A stretch of 64,000 nt of DNA from Stictocephala bisonia (taxonomy: Eukaryota > Arthropoda > Insecta > Hemiptera > Membracidae), in contig JAQJVL010000002.1 in the NCBI GenBank assembly GCA_035578905.1, positions 3,571,229 to 3,635,228 on the forward strand. Reading direction: 5' to 3'. Of this stretch, positions 55,081 through 64,000 are shown in pieces. Position numbers and translations under genes: made by a program. How positions within the stretch are numbered: the first letter of the stretch is position 1; each line of letters opens with the position of its first letter. The notes under the pieces are model-generated. The model ran no database searches and was not told the DNA's origin. It saw nothing but the letters and a program-made list of their open reading frames with translations.

Positions 55081-57510
55081 TGAACCATATTAATTATTAA
55101 ACAATTATTGTACAAATCAGAACACGTCTGTGGTAACAACTTTTGTTTTCAAAACAGACTTAATGTTGTATCCTTGGATATGAGTGTAATATACAATTAC
55201 TTTCAAATCTTATCAAAATATGCCAATCAAATATATACCTTGGAACCAAATTTCCATCTCAATTGGTAAATTATTATGTACAATCTTAAGTTTTTTTTCT
55301 TACTTGCAGTTGAAGAGTTTCTGAAAACATGTACCTCAGGATTGAAAGAAAAAACCGAGAACACACTTTAACTTCAGTTGAACCAAAATATGATTAGCTC
55401 ATTTAGTACATATGTGAAAGTATTTTCAGTGTACTTTGTTAGTACTTTAAAATATTTTTAAATTAAAATTTATTTGAAATACTATAACAGTTTTGGCCAA
55501 TGTATATTTATTGTGTCACAAGTATCCACGATAACTTTAAATGGATAAAAGTAGGAATAAAGTGGAGACAGAAAACAATGCAATATATCAAACCTCGCTG
55601 TACTCCTGCAGTAAATTGGGTCGTGTTTTATTGTGTACTTTTACAATACAGTTAGGGATGACAAAATTATGTTTTTTTAACTTTTCTGAAACAAGGTAAC
55701 GAAAGGATGGATTTTTTTTAAAAACATGTTTATGGTAAACTGTCAAGAAATTTGTTCAAAGAAGCAGCCTAAATTTGGTTAAATTTTGACATTTTATCAG
55801 TATGAAACCAGTTTTATGACTGGGGGAAAAACCTGATTTAATATAATTGCTATATGTTAAAAAATTTTAGGAAAATATAAATAAATTTATTTCTCGGTCA
55901 TGTATATTAATTTAATTAATACTAATTTCTAATAATTAGGTATAATTTAATTTTCTAAATAATTATTATTACTATTGTACATGAAATAGACAGTTCTAGA
56001 AACTAATAATACTACGAAAGATGTTTTTAACAAAGGAATAAAACCTAATCAACCCTGGTCAAACCCATATAAACTAGAAAGCTGCAAGTAAGATGTAGAA
56101 GTTTTTACAAACAATTCTAATTATATCTAAAGTAGCACAACTGACCCGGTCGTTGGGAGATCTTAGGATACATTGAATATTTTATAGAATGTCAAGCAGA
56201 ACCAAAATGTTACTTGCTAGATTAAACAAATTAACCAATCTTTACTTTAAGTATCAATTTAATAAAATGTACTTTAAGTATCAATTAAATGAAATATCTA
56301 AAAAATAACGACTCAGTTGAATATTAAGGTACTTTTAAAATTATCATATGCTATACAGAAATATATTTCTTAGGTTCTTATTAAGCAGTTAATGTAAACC
56401 AAATCCGGTTACATGCTACATACAATGTTAAAAACATAATTTTAATAAAAAGTGTTAAGTATAAATCGTAAAAAATGAGTTACTAATTACTATCCTCGGT
56501 TAATTACTTTTCATATTTACCATGTAAAAAAACTGTCTTAAAAGTGTAGTTCTTATTTTAAAAAACTGCAGTCAAAATTGTACTGCAGTATTTCAACTTT
56601 ACTGCAGTTTGAAGTGTAGTATCTGTTACATGTAATTAAACTAGAGTCACGTTCCAGAGAAAAAAACAAGACGCCTACTTTATGGACGTAACATTGTCCA
56701 ATAAAGGCCGGTGCTATAAAAACAGGGCACTAACTTTGTTGGTGTAAAAGTCATGTCATATGAGGGTCTGGCATGCTCTATTGTCTGTAACATGACTTAC
56801 ACATGAGAGAGTTACTTCGTCCTAACGAACACAAACTTAGTGATATTAGTGTTTCTGTACTACGACAATTGATTATTTTTAGTAATCATCCTATCTAGAG
56901 AAGTAGAAATAGAAAAAATCAAGTATGGATTTAAAATCTGAATTTCGGAAATACCTTATCTCATTCAAAGATACTAATATATATTGAACGATATTTAAGT
57001 ACATAAGATAATTTATGACCTGTCCAAACGTTCGTTAGTAGATGGTTGAACTTTTCAAATCATAAGTTGGATAGAAGTTCTTGTAGAGTTTGAGTGGGAT
57101 AATTTGTATTTTTAATTGAATAATATTAAGTATTGCTAAGGCATAATAAGAATATTCTGACAAAATGGCCTAATCACTAAATTATACAATTACGAGGCAT
57201 CTTTGATGTTTCGTGTTTCGTTTACCAGAGCAAAGATTGAAACTCGTTCCACTTTTTAAAATAATTCTCAACTATAAAATCAATATGAAATCGATAAGAG
57301 GGGATATTTTAAGATTAAAACTTAAATTGTATCAACTATATTGTATTTAACGACTATAGATACTAAATTGCTTAAACAATTTATCATTTCATTTCACTAA
57401 TATTAATTATACATTCAGGTTATATAGGTCTTCAGCACACCTCTTTAGCTAACCTAATTAGCTTTTAATCATGGATTTCGGTCTTGCCGTTACTGCTGAT
57501 ATGACTGTGC
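55081..57510. other. AT-rich non-coding DNA
   Basis: 2.4 kb with only minor structure: three CTGCAG sites with mirrored flanks at 56565-56608, and GCTATAAAAACAGGGC at 56712, a TATA-like word without a gene to serve. Confidence 0.4.
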
Positions 57511-57522
57511 TATAGTAGTATA

Positions 57523-57951
57523 GTTTTTTAATTAGCATAATACGTGTTGGTACATATACAGTACAAGTAAAAGTCACACAACACAAATTTATTACAATAT
57601 AAGCACAAAATGCACAAATATATTACAATACAAGAAAAAAATGCACGAATATTATGGTGATCGATTTCGGTGAACCACGCTCACCTTCCTCAGACCAGAG
57701 GTATTCAAAAAGAACCTTTTGTGAATCCCTCTGGTCTGAGGAAGGTGAGCGTGGTTCATCGAAATCGATCACCAGACCAGAGGGATTCACAAAGAACCTT
57801 TTATGAATCCCTCTGGTCTGAGGAAGGTGAGCGTGGTTCAACGAAATCGATCACCATAATATTCGTGCATTTTGTATTTGTATTGTATATATTTGTGCAT
57901 TTTGTGCTTATATTGTAATAAATTTGTGTTTTGTGACGTTTACTTGTACTG
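57523..57951 (+). mobile_element. Foldback element family D, copy 2, with 12-bp duplication
   Basis: A 36-base end (57523-57558, also seen inverted beside copy 1) is followed by the palindromic core 57559-57951, from CAGTACAAGTAAAAGTCAC to GTTTACTTGTACTG. The core centre holds an extra partial duplication of the arm (CCAGAGGGATTCACAAAGAACC). TATAGTAGTATA occurs exactly at 57511-57522 and 57952-57963, so the whole 429-base unit, long end included, moved as one. The overlapping 72- and 82-codon frames are read-through of the hairpin. Confidence 0.88.
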
Positions 57952-57963
57952 TATAGTAGTATA

Positions 57964-58817
57964 CAAACGAGTTAACTACTGCCACATTGATTTTTGAACA
58001 AAATTACAAAAATGTTAATCGTTCTTATGTAACTCTAAATAAAACCATAAGAGCGTCATATCACTAAATATATTTCATCAAATGAAATTTTCAGTATAGA
58101 TCCTCAAAAAATGATTATGACTAGTTGTCATAGTGGATAGCATCTCTCGCCAAACCAAAACCTTCATAACTAACTAATGGTTTTATTACTTCTGTACTGA
58201 ATTTTTCTAACAGAAGAGTTCATGAATTTAATATAAAAAATATTTAAAGTACTCATATAGCGAATATATTAGAATGTTATTAGTTTAAAACAATATTTTA
58301 TTTTTGATAATTTCATGTTATGAAGGCTCATGGTTTGCACTATTCCAATTACTTCAGTGTTAGTCAGGGTTTGTTGAATGTGTAGTAACTACTATGTTTT
58401 ACTCGTGATAAAAAGATTTAATTGACCGGCTACGTATATCTAGCTACCTATTACTAAAATAATGTTGCTACTTTTCCTTATTTATTAATTTATATCATAA
58501 ATTGCATCTTATTTTTATAAATTGTATCTTATATGATATATTGTATCATAAATTTATATCATAAACAATAGGAATAAAAGGGAAGAAAACTTTAAACAGA
58601 AATTAAAAATATGTCACAAAGCTTGATAACTACGTAATGAGCAAGCTTAGTAGAGTAAAACTACAGAAAATGCTACATAAAATTTGAGTTAGAAGTTTAT
58701 AATGAGCAAATAATTTTATTATTTTATATAAAAACAAGAATACAATTTTTCTCACAAAATAATATAATTCGAAGTTAAATATCAATTTAACCTACTGTAT
58801 AAATAAAATACTTCTAA
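57964..58817. other. AT-rich non-coding DNA
   Basis: Minor TTGTATCTTATATGATATAT-type tandem slippage at 58490-58565. Nothing else recognised. Confidence 0.4.
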
Positions 58818-58892
58818 TTTCAACCCTTACAATTATAATTATATGGATAAAACTGTGTTTATCGTCGCCAATACTATAGGTTCTAAATTAGA
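58818..58892 (+). repeat. 75-bp dispersed duplicate, copy 1
   Basis: AATTTCAACCCTTACAATTA, TAATTATATGGATAAAACTG, TGTTTATCGTCGCCAATACT and ATAGGTTC also occur, with few changes, at 59365-59440 in the same orientation. Confidence 0.9.
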
Positions 58893-59364
58893 CAGTGAGT
58901 TTTACAGGAAGCTGCATTGTGTTGCTTAATTTTCTTACCTATACGTATTTATACAGTAATTTTTTTATTACTTTCTCCCATATTCATTACCATAGAGAAA
59001 GTATTGTGATCGTAAAAAAGATGTTTACTAGTTGGTCTAAAAATCCTTTTTAGAGTCCCCTGAACACAAAAAAGCGTGTTTTTATCGAAAATAAAATTGA
59101 CGTGTCTGCCCTTATGTGTGTCTGTGCAGTTCACTGGGGACTAATTGGATGGATACATTTTTATGAAAATCGGTAATTATGTGTATTTAGCCAATACATC
59201 CAGAATATTTTTAATTTTGTTTTTTAATTTTTTTTTTTTATTTTTATGGTTAAAAAACATATAAAAATGGAATTTTCTTAAAACTGAATGTAATGATTTT
59301 AACTAATTATTTTATTATCAGGAAAGACGTGAATCACAATTTAAGACTTTTTAAATTACTTTAA
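58893..59364. other. Possible degraded repeat
   Basis: TGTGTGTCTGTGCAGTTCAC and TTTTTATGAAAATCGGTAAT at 59110-59176 resemble wording common in arthropod repeats, but no second copy is present here. Confidence 0.25.
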
Positions 59365-59440
59365 TTTCAACCCTGACAATTATAATTATATGGATAAAAC
59401 TGTGTTTATCGCCGCCATTACTATAGGTCCAAATTACGTC
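59365..59440 (+). repeat. 75-bp dispersed duplicate, copy 2
   Basis: Second copy of 58818-58892 (TTTATCGCCGCCATTACTAT in place of CGTCGCCAATACTAT). The flanks differ, so it may be the conserved end of a longer decayed element. Confidence 0.9.
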
Positions 59441-59744
59441 GAAATACCCAATAACTGCAAACTGTTCTCGACGTTGTGCTATAAATAGTGAACATATAGC
59501 TCTGTATAAATCTAATTAGGGCGTGTCAGAGATATGGGGAGGGGGTAATGCTGTTTGCGTGCCTTGTCTGAAGCAATAAACAAGGGTTCAGAATACCCCT
59601 CTCTAAACCTCCATTAGTAAGAATGTATTAAATAAACTATAAGAATAATATTTTAATATATATAAAGAGCAACTATTACATTCTATTCCATAATTATATT
59701 AATTTTGGTCACTCGAATGACATATGATAAATGAATTGATCTAG
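59441..59744. other. AT-rich non-coding DNA
   Basis: Nothing recognised. Confidence 0.35.
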
Positions 59745-59890
59745 TAACTTTACTGCTACGGCTTTATACTGTGGAATACAAGTTCTAAGGTTTGAACTCC
59801 TAACTTAGCTGAATGTTAGTAGTTAACTTTTTGAATAATATCCACGCACAGACCTGTGGGCCATGTTAATTTGATGGTGAATTATGGGAG
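59745..59890 (+). repeat. tRNA-headed family B SINE fragment
   Basis: AAGGTTTGAACTCCT is a good B box (59790s), preceded by TTTACTGCTACGGCTTTATAC. AATAATATCCACGCACAGAC, CTGTGGGCCATG and TGGTGAATTATGGG then match the family B body start, as in 1517-1570. Confidence 0.6.
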
Positions 59891-59923
59891 GAAAGTTAAA
59901 TTGTACTCTACTTATTTCCTGTA

Positions 59924-60303
59924 TGGTGGACCTCTGAGGAACACGATAGTAGATGGAGGACCGAGTCCGGGCTCAGGGTGTCTCGTGCTCTTATCCAAGG
60001 ACCGGGTCGCAGGTACAGCGGAGATCTGCTGAGCTGTAACCGGGCCAAGGTGAGGGCGGTTACGGGTATGCTGACCGGACATAATCTTCTTAACAGACAT
60101 ATGAAGATTATGGGCCTAACAGAGGACTCCACATGTAGGCTCTGTGAGGAGGATGAGGCTCCCTACACATCTTTTGTCATTGTGGAGCTCTCTCATCTCT
60201 TAGGTATAGGACTCAGGGTGCCACTTTTCTGGAACCAGAGGATATTAGAAGGGCTACACTCGGGGAGATCATGACCTTCATAAGGGGGACTGGTCTCTTG
60301 TGA
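59924..60303 (+). pseudogene. LINE ORF2 C-terminus with CCHC zinc motif
   Basis: Reading frame 2: SEEHDSRWRTESGLRVSRAL, IQGPGRRYSGDLLSCNRAKV, AVTGMLTGHNLLNRHMKIMG, LTEDSTCRLCEEDEAPY. After loss of about one base near 60165, the next frame gives HIFCHCGALSSLRYRTQGAT, PEDIRRATLGEIMTFIRGTG, LL, stop at 60301-60303. TGH..LN.HL..MGL....CR.C....H..C.C.AL is the conserved tail beyond RNase H in I/R1/LOA-like insect LINEs; CxxC...HxxxC forms the zinc-binding CCHC. RT, RNase H core and endonuclease are absent. Opposite-strand frames over it are shadows. Confidence 0.85.
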
Positions 60304-60395
60304 CACTGTCGCCAGCCTCGGGGCGCAAAGGGCCATAGAGTCTAGGCGCAGTGGGCTTGGTGACAGGACCACAACCCGGTGTATCTAATCTAATC
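59924..60395 (+). mobile_element. 5'-truncated I/R1-type LINE, 11-bp target duplication
   Basis: A 472-base insertion with the C-terminal end of ORF2 (to 60303), ~75 bases of GC-rich 3' UTR and a short TAATC tail. TATTTCCTGTA is present exactly at 59913-59923 and 60396-60406, so both edges are known to the base. Truncation at the 5' side is the usual result of incomplete target-primed reverse transcription. Confidence 0.9.
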
Positions 60396-60406
60396 TATTT
60401 CCTGTA

Positions 60407-60622
60407 TTAAAGTTCTTAAAAAAATAAGTAATAAGTACATTGTTTTGGTTCAGTTAAAATTACATATTATTTAGATGGATAAAAAAATATTGATTGAAGA
60501 CAAGTGTATAATTATCCCCGTATGTCAGAAGCAAGCCATGTTGGTTATTTTTTTCTAATTCCGTAGATGACTGTAAATATCATTATTATTTGTGTATTCA
60601 CATTCTAAAATTGTAATCTTAA
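60407..60622. other. AT-rich non-coding DNA
   Basis: GCAAGCCATGTTGGTTATTT at 60532 echoes GGCCATGTTGGTTTTAATTC of the following inverted repeat. Nothing else. Confidence 0.35.
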
Positions 60623-61053
60623 GAGTCTCCAGAGGCTGTCTGAAGCTCTTGGCCATGTTGGTTTTAATTCCATAAGAACAATGTTATTTTCGAACCGGGC
60701 ATAAGATCACGGGTATCCAAATTATAAATGTATTTTTAAACGATCATTTCCAAACAAATTGCATTGATAAATAATGACATTTCACATTGGGTTGTTCTTT
60801 TTGAATTCCTAAATAATTTTATAGAAAAAAAATATTTGAAGTATTTAGTTAGAAGTTTTATTTTCACAATTTTTTTCAAAACTGGGCGGATGTATTAAAA
60901 ATGGTAAAAGTAAACCCAACTTGCAAAATTATAACGTTTAAATTACACCTCATACACAACGTTTGGTCAATAAATAATGAAAAAATATGAATTAGCAAAT
61001 AACATTGTTCTTATGGATTTAGAACCAATATGGCCGACAGGCTCTGTAGACTC
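60623..61053. mobile_element. Inverted repeat, ~60-68-bp arms, 306-bp spacer
   Basis: 60623-60690 and 60997-61053 are reverse complements with several mismatches and an indel: GAGTCT...AGGCTGTCTG, GCCATGTTGGTT and TCCATAAGAACAATGTTATTT against AAATAACATTGTTCTTATGG, ATGGCC and GTAGACTC. The interior is AT-rich without a frame. It is probably a decayed non-autonomous DNA transposon or foldback; flanking duplications were not found. Confidence 0.7.
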
Positions 61054-61250
61054 CTAATTGACAGTCATGATTTCTTTTATATTGATATTTTATATCTTTA
61101 AAAATATTACTTTGTAAGCATAGGGCTAATATTTTTGTACTCACAATATTTAGCAATTAATTGTAAAACATTACACATCGTTTTATAGATTGTGAAAATG
61201 CTTCTCTTATATAGTTTGAAAATGTTATATTTTTGTATTACACAGCCATA
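61054..61250. other. AT-rich non-coding DNA
   Basis: Nothing recognised. Confidence 0.35.
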
Positions 61251-61553
61251 AAGAATATTAGAGTTTACGAATTCTAAAAAGAAACGGTTGTACATCACAC
61301 ATTCAAATAAAGGATGACAGTTGTGTCGAGTTACACACATCAAACTGATAAGCACTGACGTCACAGATAACGTCATTGTGAGTTGACGTTAAACGTAAAT
61401 AGAAGAATATTAGAGGTTATGAATTCTAAACACAAACGGTTGTACATCACACAGTCACATAAAGGATGACAGATGTGTCAAGTTACACACATCAAACTGA
61501 TAAGCACTGACGTAACAGATAACGTCATTGTGAGTTGACTTTAAACGTAAATC
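61251..61553. repeat. 2 x 152-bp tandem duplication
   Basis: 61251-61402 is repeated at 61403-61553 with about a dozen differences (AAACGGTTGTACATCACAC, ATAAAGGATGACAG, CACACATCAAACTGATAAGC, GATAACGTCATTGTGAGTTG). The first copy holds TGACGTCA (61356-61363), which is TGACGTAA in the second; AACGTCA follows in both. Confidence 0.95.
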
Positions 61554-63967
61554 CGTCGTATTGTAACTACTATTTTATTTATTTAAATAAAACACACAGT
61601 ATCTATGTTCTTTTGACAAAGAACTGGCTACAGTTGTTCGTAGGGATAGTTCTATGATCATATTTTATGCTATTTACAAAATCACAACTTCGATAGGTCC
61701 ATGTTTAGTTGCTATAGGTACGGATTGTAAATTTGGATTACACGTTTTGTTTGGATTACAAAGCTTCATTGCAATATTATGACATTATTATATATTATAA
61801 TGGGGTTTATGTATATCAAGGCGTATAGATCTGCTTATAACCTTTTTTGTTTATAGTTGTACTAATCATTTTATAAAAAATAAGATCACTCAACTGAGTA
61901 AAAATAGAACACGGAATACATTTTTTTTCCAAGTGAATCGTAATTTTTATTTAACTTATTATTGAAAGGAAAAATTTCTTTATTGAAAAAATTTGTAATA
62001 TTTGGTGAGGCTACGACTAAAAAGTACTGTTTAAACTAATCATTGCAAGAATGAAGTGTTTTGGTCCACATTTTACTTTTATTTTATTATTTTTTTTATC
62101 AGACTTTGGTTTTACTATATTAACAACTGTGTATTATAACTTTTTTCAACAAAAATTAAAAAAATAAAAACAGTTAGTCAGAAGTATATTAAATCTATTT
62201 AAAACAGTAATCGGCTGTTGTTCTCTGTTAACTAAATCCACTCAGCTGAATTGTTAATGTTTTTAGACATTCTCTGATTTAACAACGTGTTCCTCATCTC
62301 ATCATAACCCGTCTTGAAAAGAACGTAAATTGTTAAATATATATTTCTTAGATATTTTTATTGATAATATAACAAACGGATTCACTAATAAATGTACCAA
62401 TAAAAGAAGGAAGTTGGCAATTACATTTATAATTACTCCTACATAACGTTATAAATAGTTTATTTGTATTGTAATGCTGTGCATGGGTAATGTTCGTCTC
62501 TGTAATAATTTAACAAATAAAATACGCTTTGAAAAGTCATAAATACAATGAACCATTAATATAAATTAAAAGTTAATTCGTAAGAGCAAGACAGATTAAT
62601 TGTTAATAAAGAACTAGAACGATATTTTTAAAATTTTATCAAACTACTTTTATTTAAACAGATATTAAAAATAAATGTTGTGTATAGTGCCAGAAAGGTT
62701 ACTTTGTGTTACTAAGACATATACATTTCTCCAAATACTCCTCATTCTCCTCCGTGTGTTCAGGATTCTTAATCACTCTTTTGCGCAATCGTAATTGCAT
62801 ATCACAATATATTAAACAAGGTTTTATAGTAAACATATTTTATTGATATTGCATCTACAAATAGGTAACAGAAATGTACATTTGTCAAATAATATTTTAA
62901 TACATTAATAATCTATGAACAAAACAATTTAAACCCTACAACAAATCGTACATAGGCGTAGTATATAATCAGTTCTGTATATGACTAAATCAGCCTAAAA
63001 CCTTGAAGATACCTTATGGAAGCCATTGTGAGACTCAGAACCTATTTGCATATTATAAATAGTCCTTATACATAGGAGTTTAGAAAATAGTCCAGACATA
63101 TTAAGTCAGAGAATAACAATTATTATAAAAGCACCACTATCAACAATCCAAAAATACTCTAAATTTCTACCTACATTACACGAAATCCATTTTATCCATT
63201 AAACAATCAAAAGTTCCACACTGATCACACTTGATCTCCGTAAAGTACCTGCACACGTGAACCTACAGAATAGATCATATGTCCAATTAAACATGATTAG
63301 ATTGGAATAGTTGCTGATTGGATACAGCTGGGAGGGATCAAGAGATTGGGGTTTGTCACATAAAGAGAATTAGAATATGGCTCAGTATGATTGTGAATGA
63401 CCATGAAACCACAGGTAGTATTTGTATTATTCGTCTATTCATATTTCCGAATTTGTGTTAAGGACATTTTAATTATATTTAAGCAACTTTATTGGTTGTT
63501 TATTTATCACAGGTTGGAATCAAGAGCTGGTTTTTCAATGTAATATTTGTTATCTAAACACCTGTTCTTATTTCGCCTGTTGGGTCTAACTTTGTAATTT
63601 CTGTTCTCGATTATAATATAGTTTATGTCATGCCATAGTTCAAATACCTCATACAAAACTGCAATACAGTTTAAATTAAAGCAATGATAAAGTACAGGAT
63701 TGAGGGGATCTAATACAGTAAGGTGTAATTTTTCCCAATAGGCATAATTAATATAGAAGATTATATATGAAAAACTTTCAACAGAAAAATTTTATAAAAG
63801 GAACATATTTCAGTAATAAGTAAATTCAAAATGTTCAACATTAACTTACCATATAATTAGTTTACGTAGATGTGATAAGATAAGGACAGAAAGAATTAGT
63901 TTTCTAATTTGAAAACCAATGTTAGAGCTTTCCTACAGTAGAGTAGCAACTAACTAAATCTCTTTTC
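61554..63967. other. AT-rich non-coding DNA
   Basis: 2.4 kb without any recognised coding, repeat or RNA feature. Confidence 0.4.
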
Positions 63968-64000
63968 GGATCTTTTCCATTAATTCCATACCATTTGATA
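63968..64000 (+). mobile_element. MITE family C, left end cut by window edge
   Basis: GGATCTTTTCCATTAATTCC followed by ATACCATTTGATA matches the left terminus of copies 2 and 3. The rest lies beyond the window. Confidence 0.6.

Noticed and set aside
56700..56800. TATA-box promoter (GCTATAAAAACAGGGC)
   Set aside because: No open frame, exon or conserved block downstream; such words are expected by chance in AT-rich DNA.
57623..57918. 72- and 82-codon frames with SEEGERGSPKS-like words
   Set aside because: Read-through of the foldback arms; the same wording appears on both strands because the DNA is palindromic.
59908..60132. Minus-strand frames of 62-74 codons
   Set aside because: Shadows of the LINE C-terminus, whose plus-strand translation matches a known family pattern.

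Overview
This window looks like AT-rich intergenic or intronic DNA from a large, repeat-laden insect (arthropod) genome. The evidence is the remains of several animal retrotransposon classes, short TTAGG/CCTAA-like (insect-telomere-like) words, tRNA-derived SINEs, MITEs, foldback elements and many tandem arrays. There are no prokaryotic gene arrays, operons, rRNA genes or CRISPR. I found no convincing intact host gene, and I cannot name the species.

Layout. 1-9.6 kb: AT-rich DNA with two copies of a ~450-550 bp SINE-like repeat (family B), a perfect 32-bp-arm palindrome and one MITE (family C). 9.65-13.5 kb: the largest object, a 5'-truncated CR1/Jockey-group LINE with an ORF1 remnant, an endonuclease-reverse transcriptase ORF2 broken by two frameshifts and a lost catalytic aspartate, and a 3' tail that runs straight into a 36-bp G-rich minisatellite. 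15-19 kb: a foldback element, a SINE-like family A copy, another 36-bp array, an 84-bp array and a GIY-YIG endonuclease remnant of Penelope type. 22-27.5 kb: a 120-bp satellite, more family A copies and a 36-bp array. 29-34.2 kb: a SINE with clean target-site duplications, an RTE-like LINE remnant, a 32-bp minisatellite of about 22 units and a tRNA-headed SINE. 35-42 kb: family A copies (one split by a 222-bp MITE), 52-bp and 22-bp arrays, a MITE C copy and a 119-bp satellite with higher-order alternation. 43-46.3 kb: a 1.2-kb element with ~390-bp inverted arms and a compact 46-bp-arm hairpin. 50-53.3 kb: two family A copies, two more 36-bp arrays, an RTE-like C-terminus and a less AT-rich block that might be an exon. 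54.7-64 kb: MITE C, a second foldback element, a 472-bp I/R1-type LINE fragment with 11-bp target duplications, an inverted repeat and a 2 x 152-bp duplication.

Function. Nothing here forms a working pathway; the window is a stratified record of transposition and tandem amplification. The most useful leads are the 36-bp minisatellite dispersed in both orientations next to transposon ends, the GC-rich patch inside an otherwise AT-rich LINE reverse transcriptase, the two foldback families, and the nested MITE. No novel gene system could be demonstrated.
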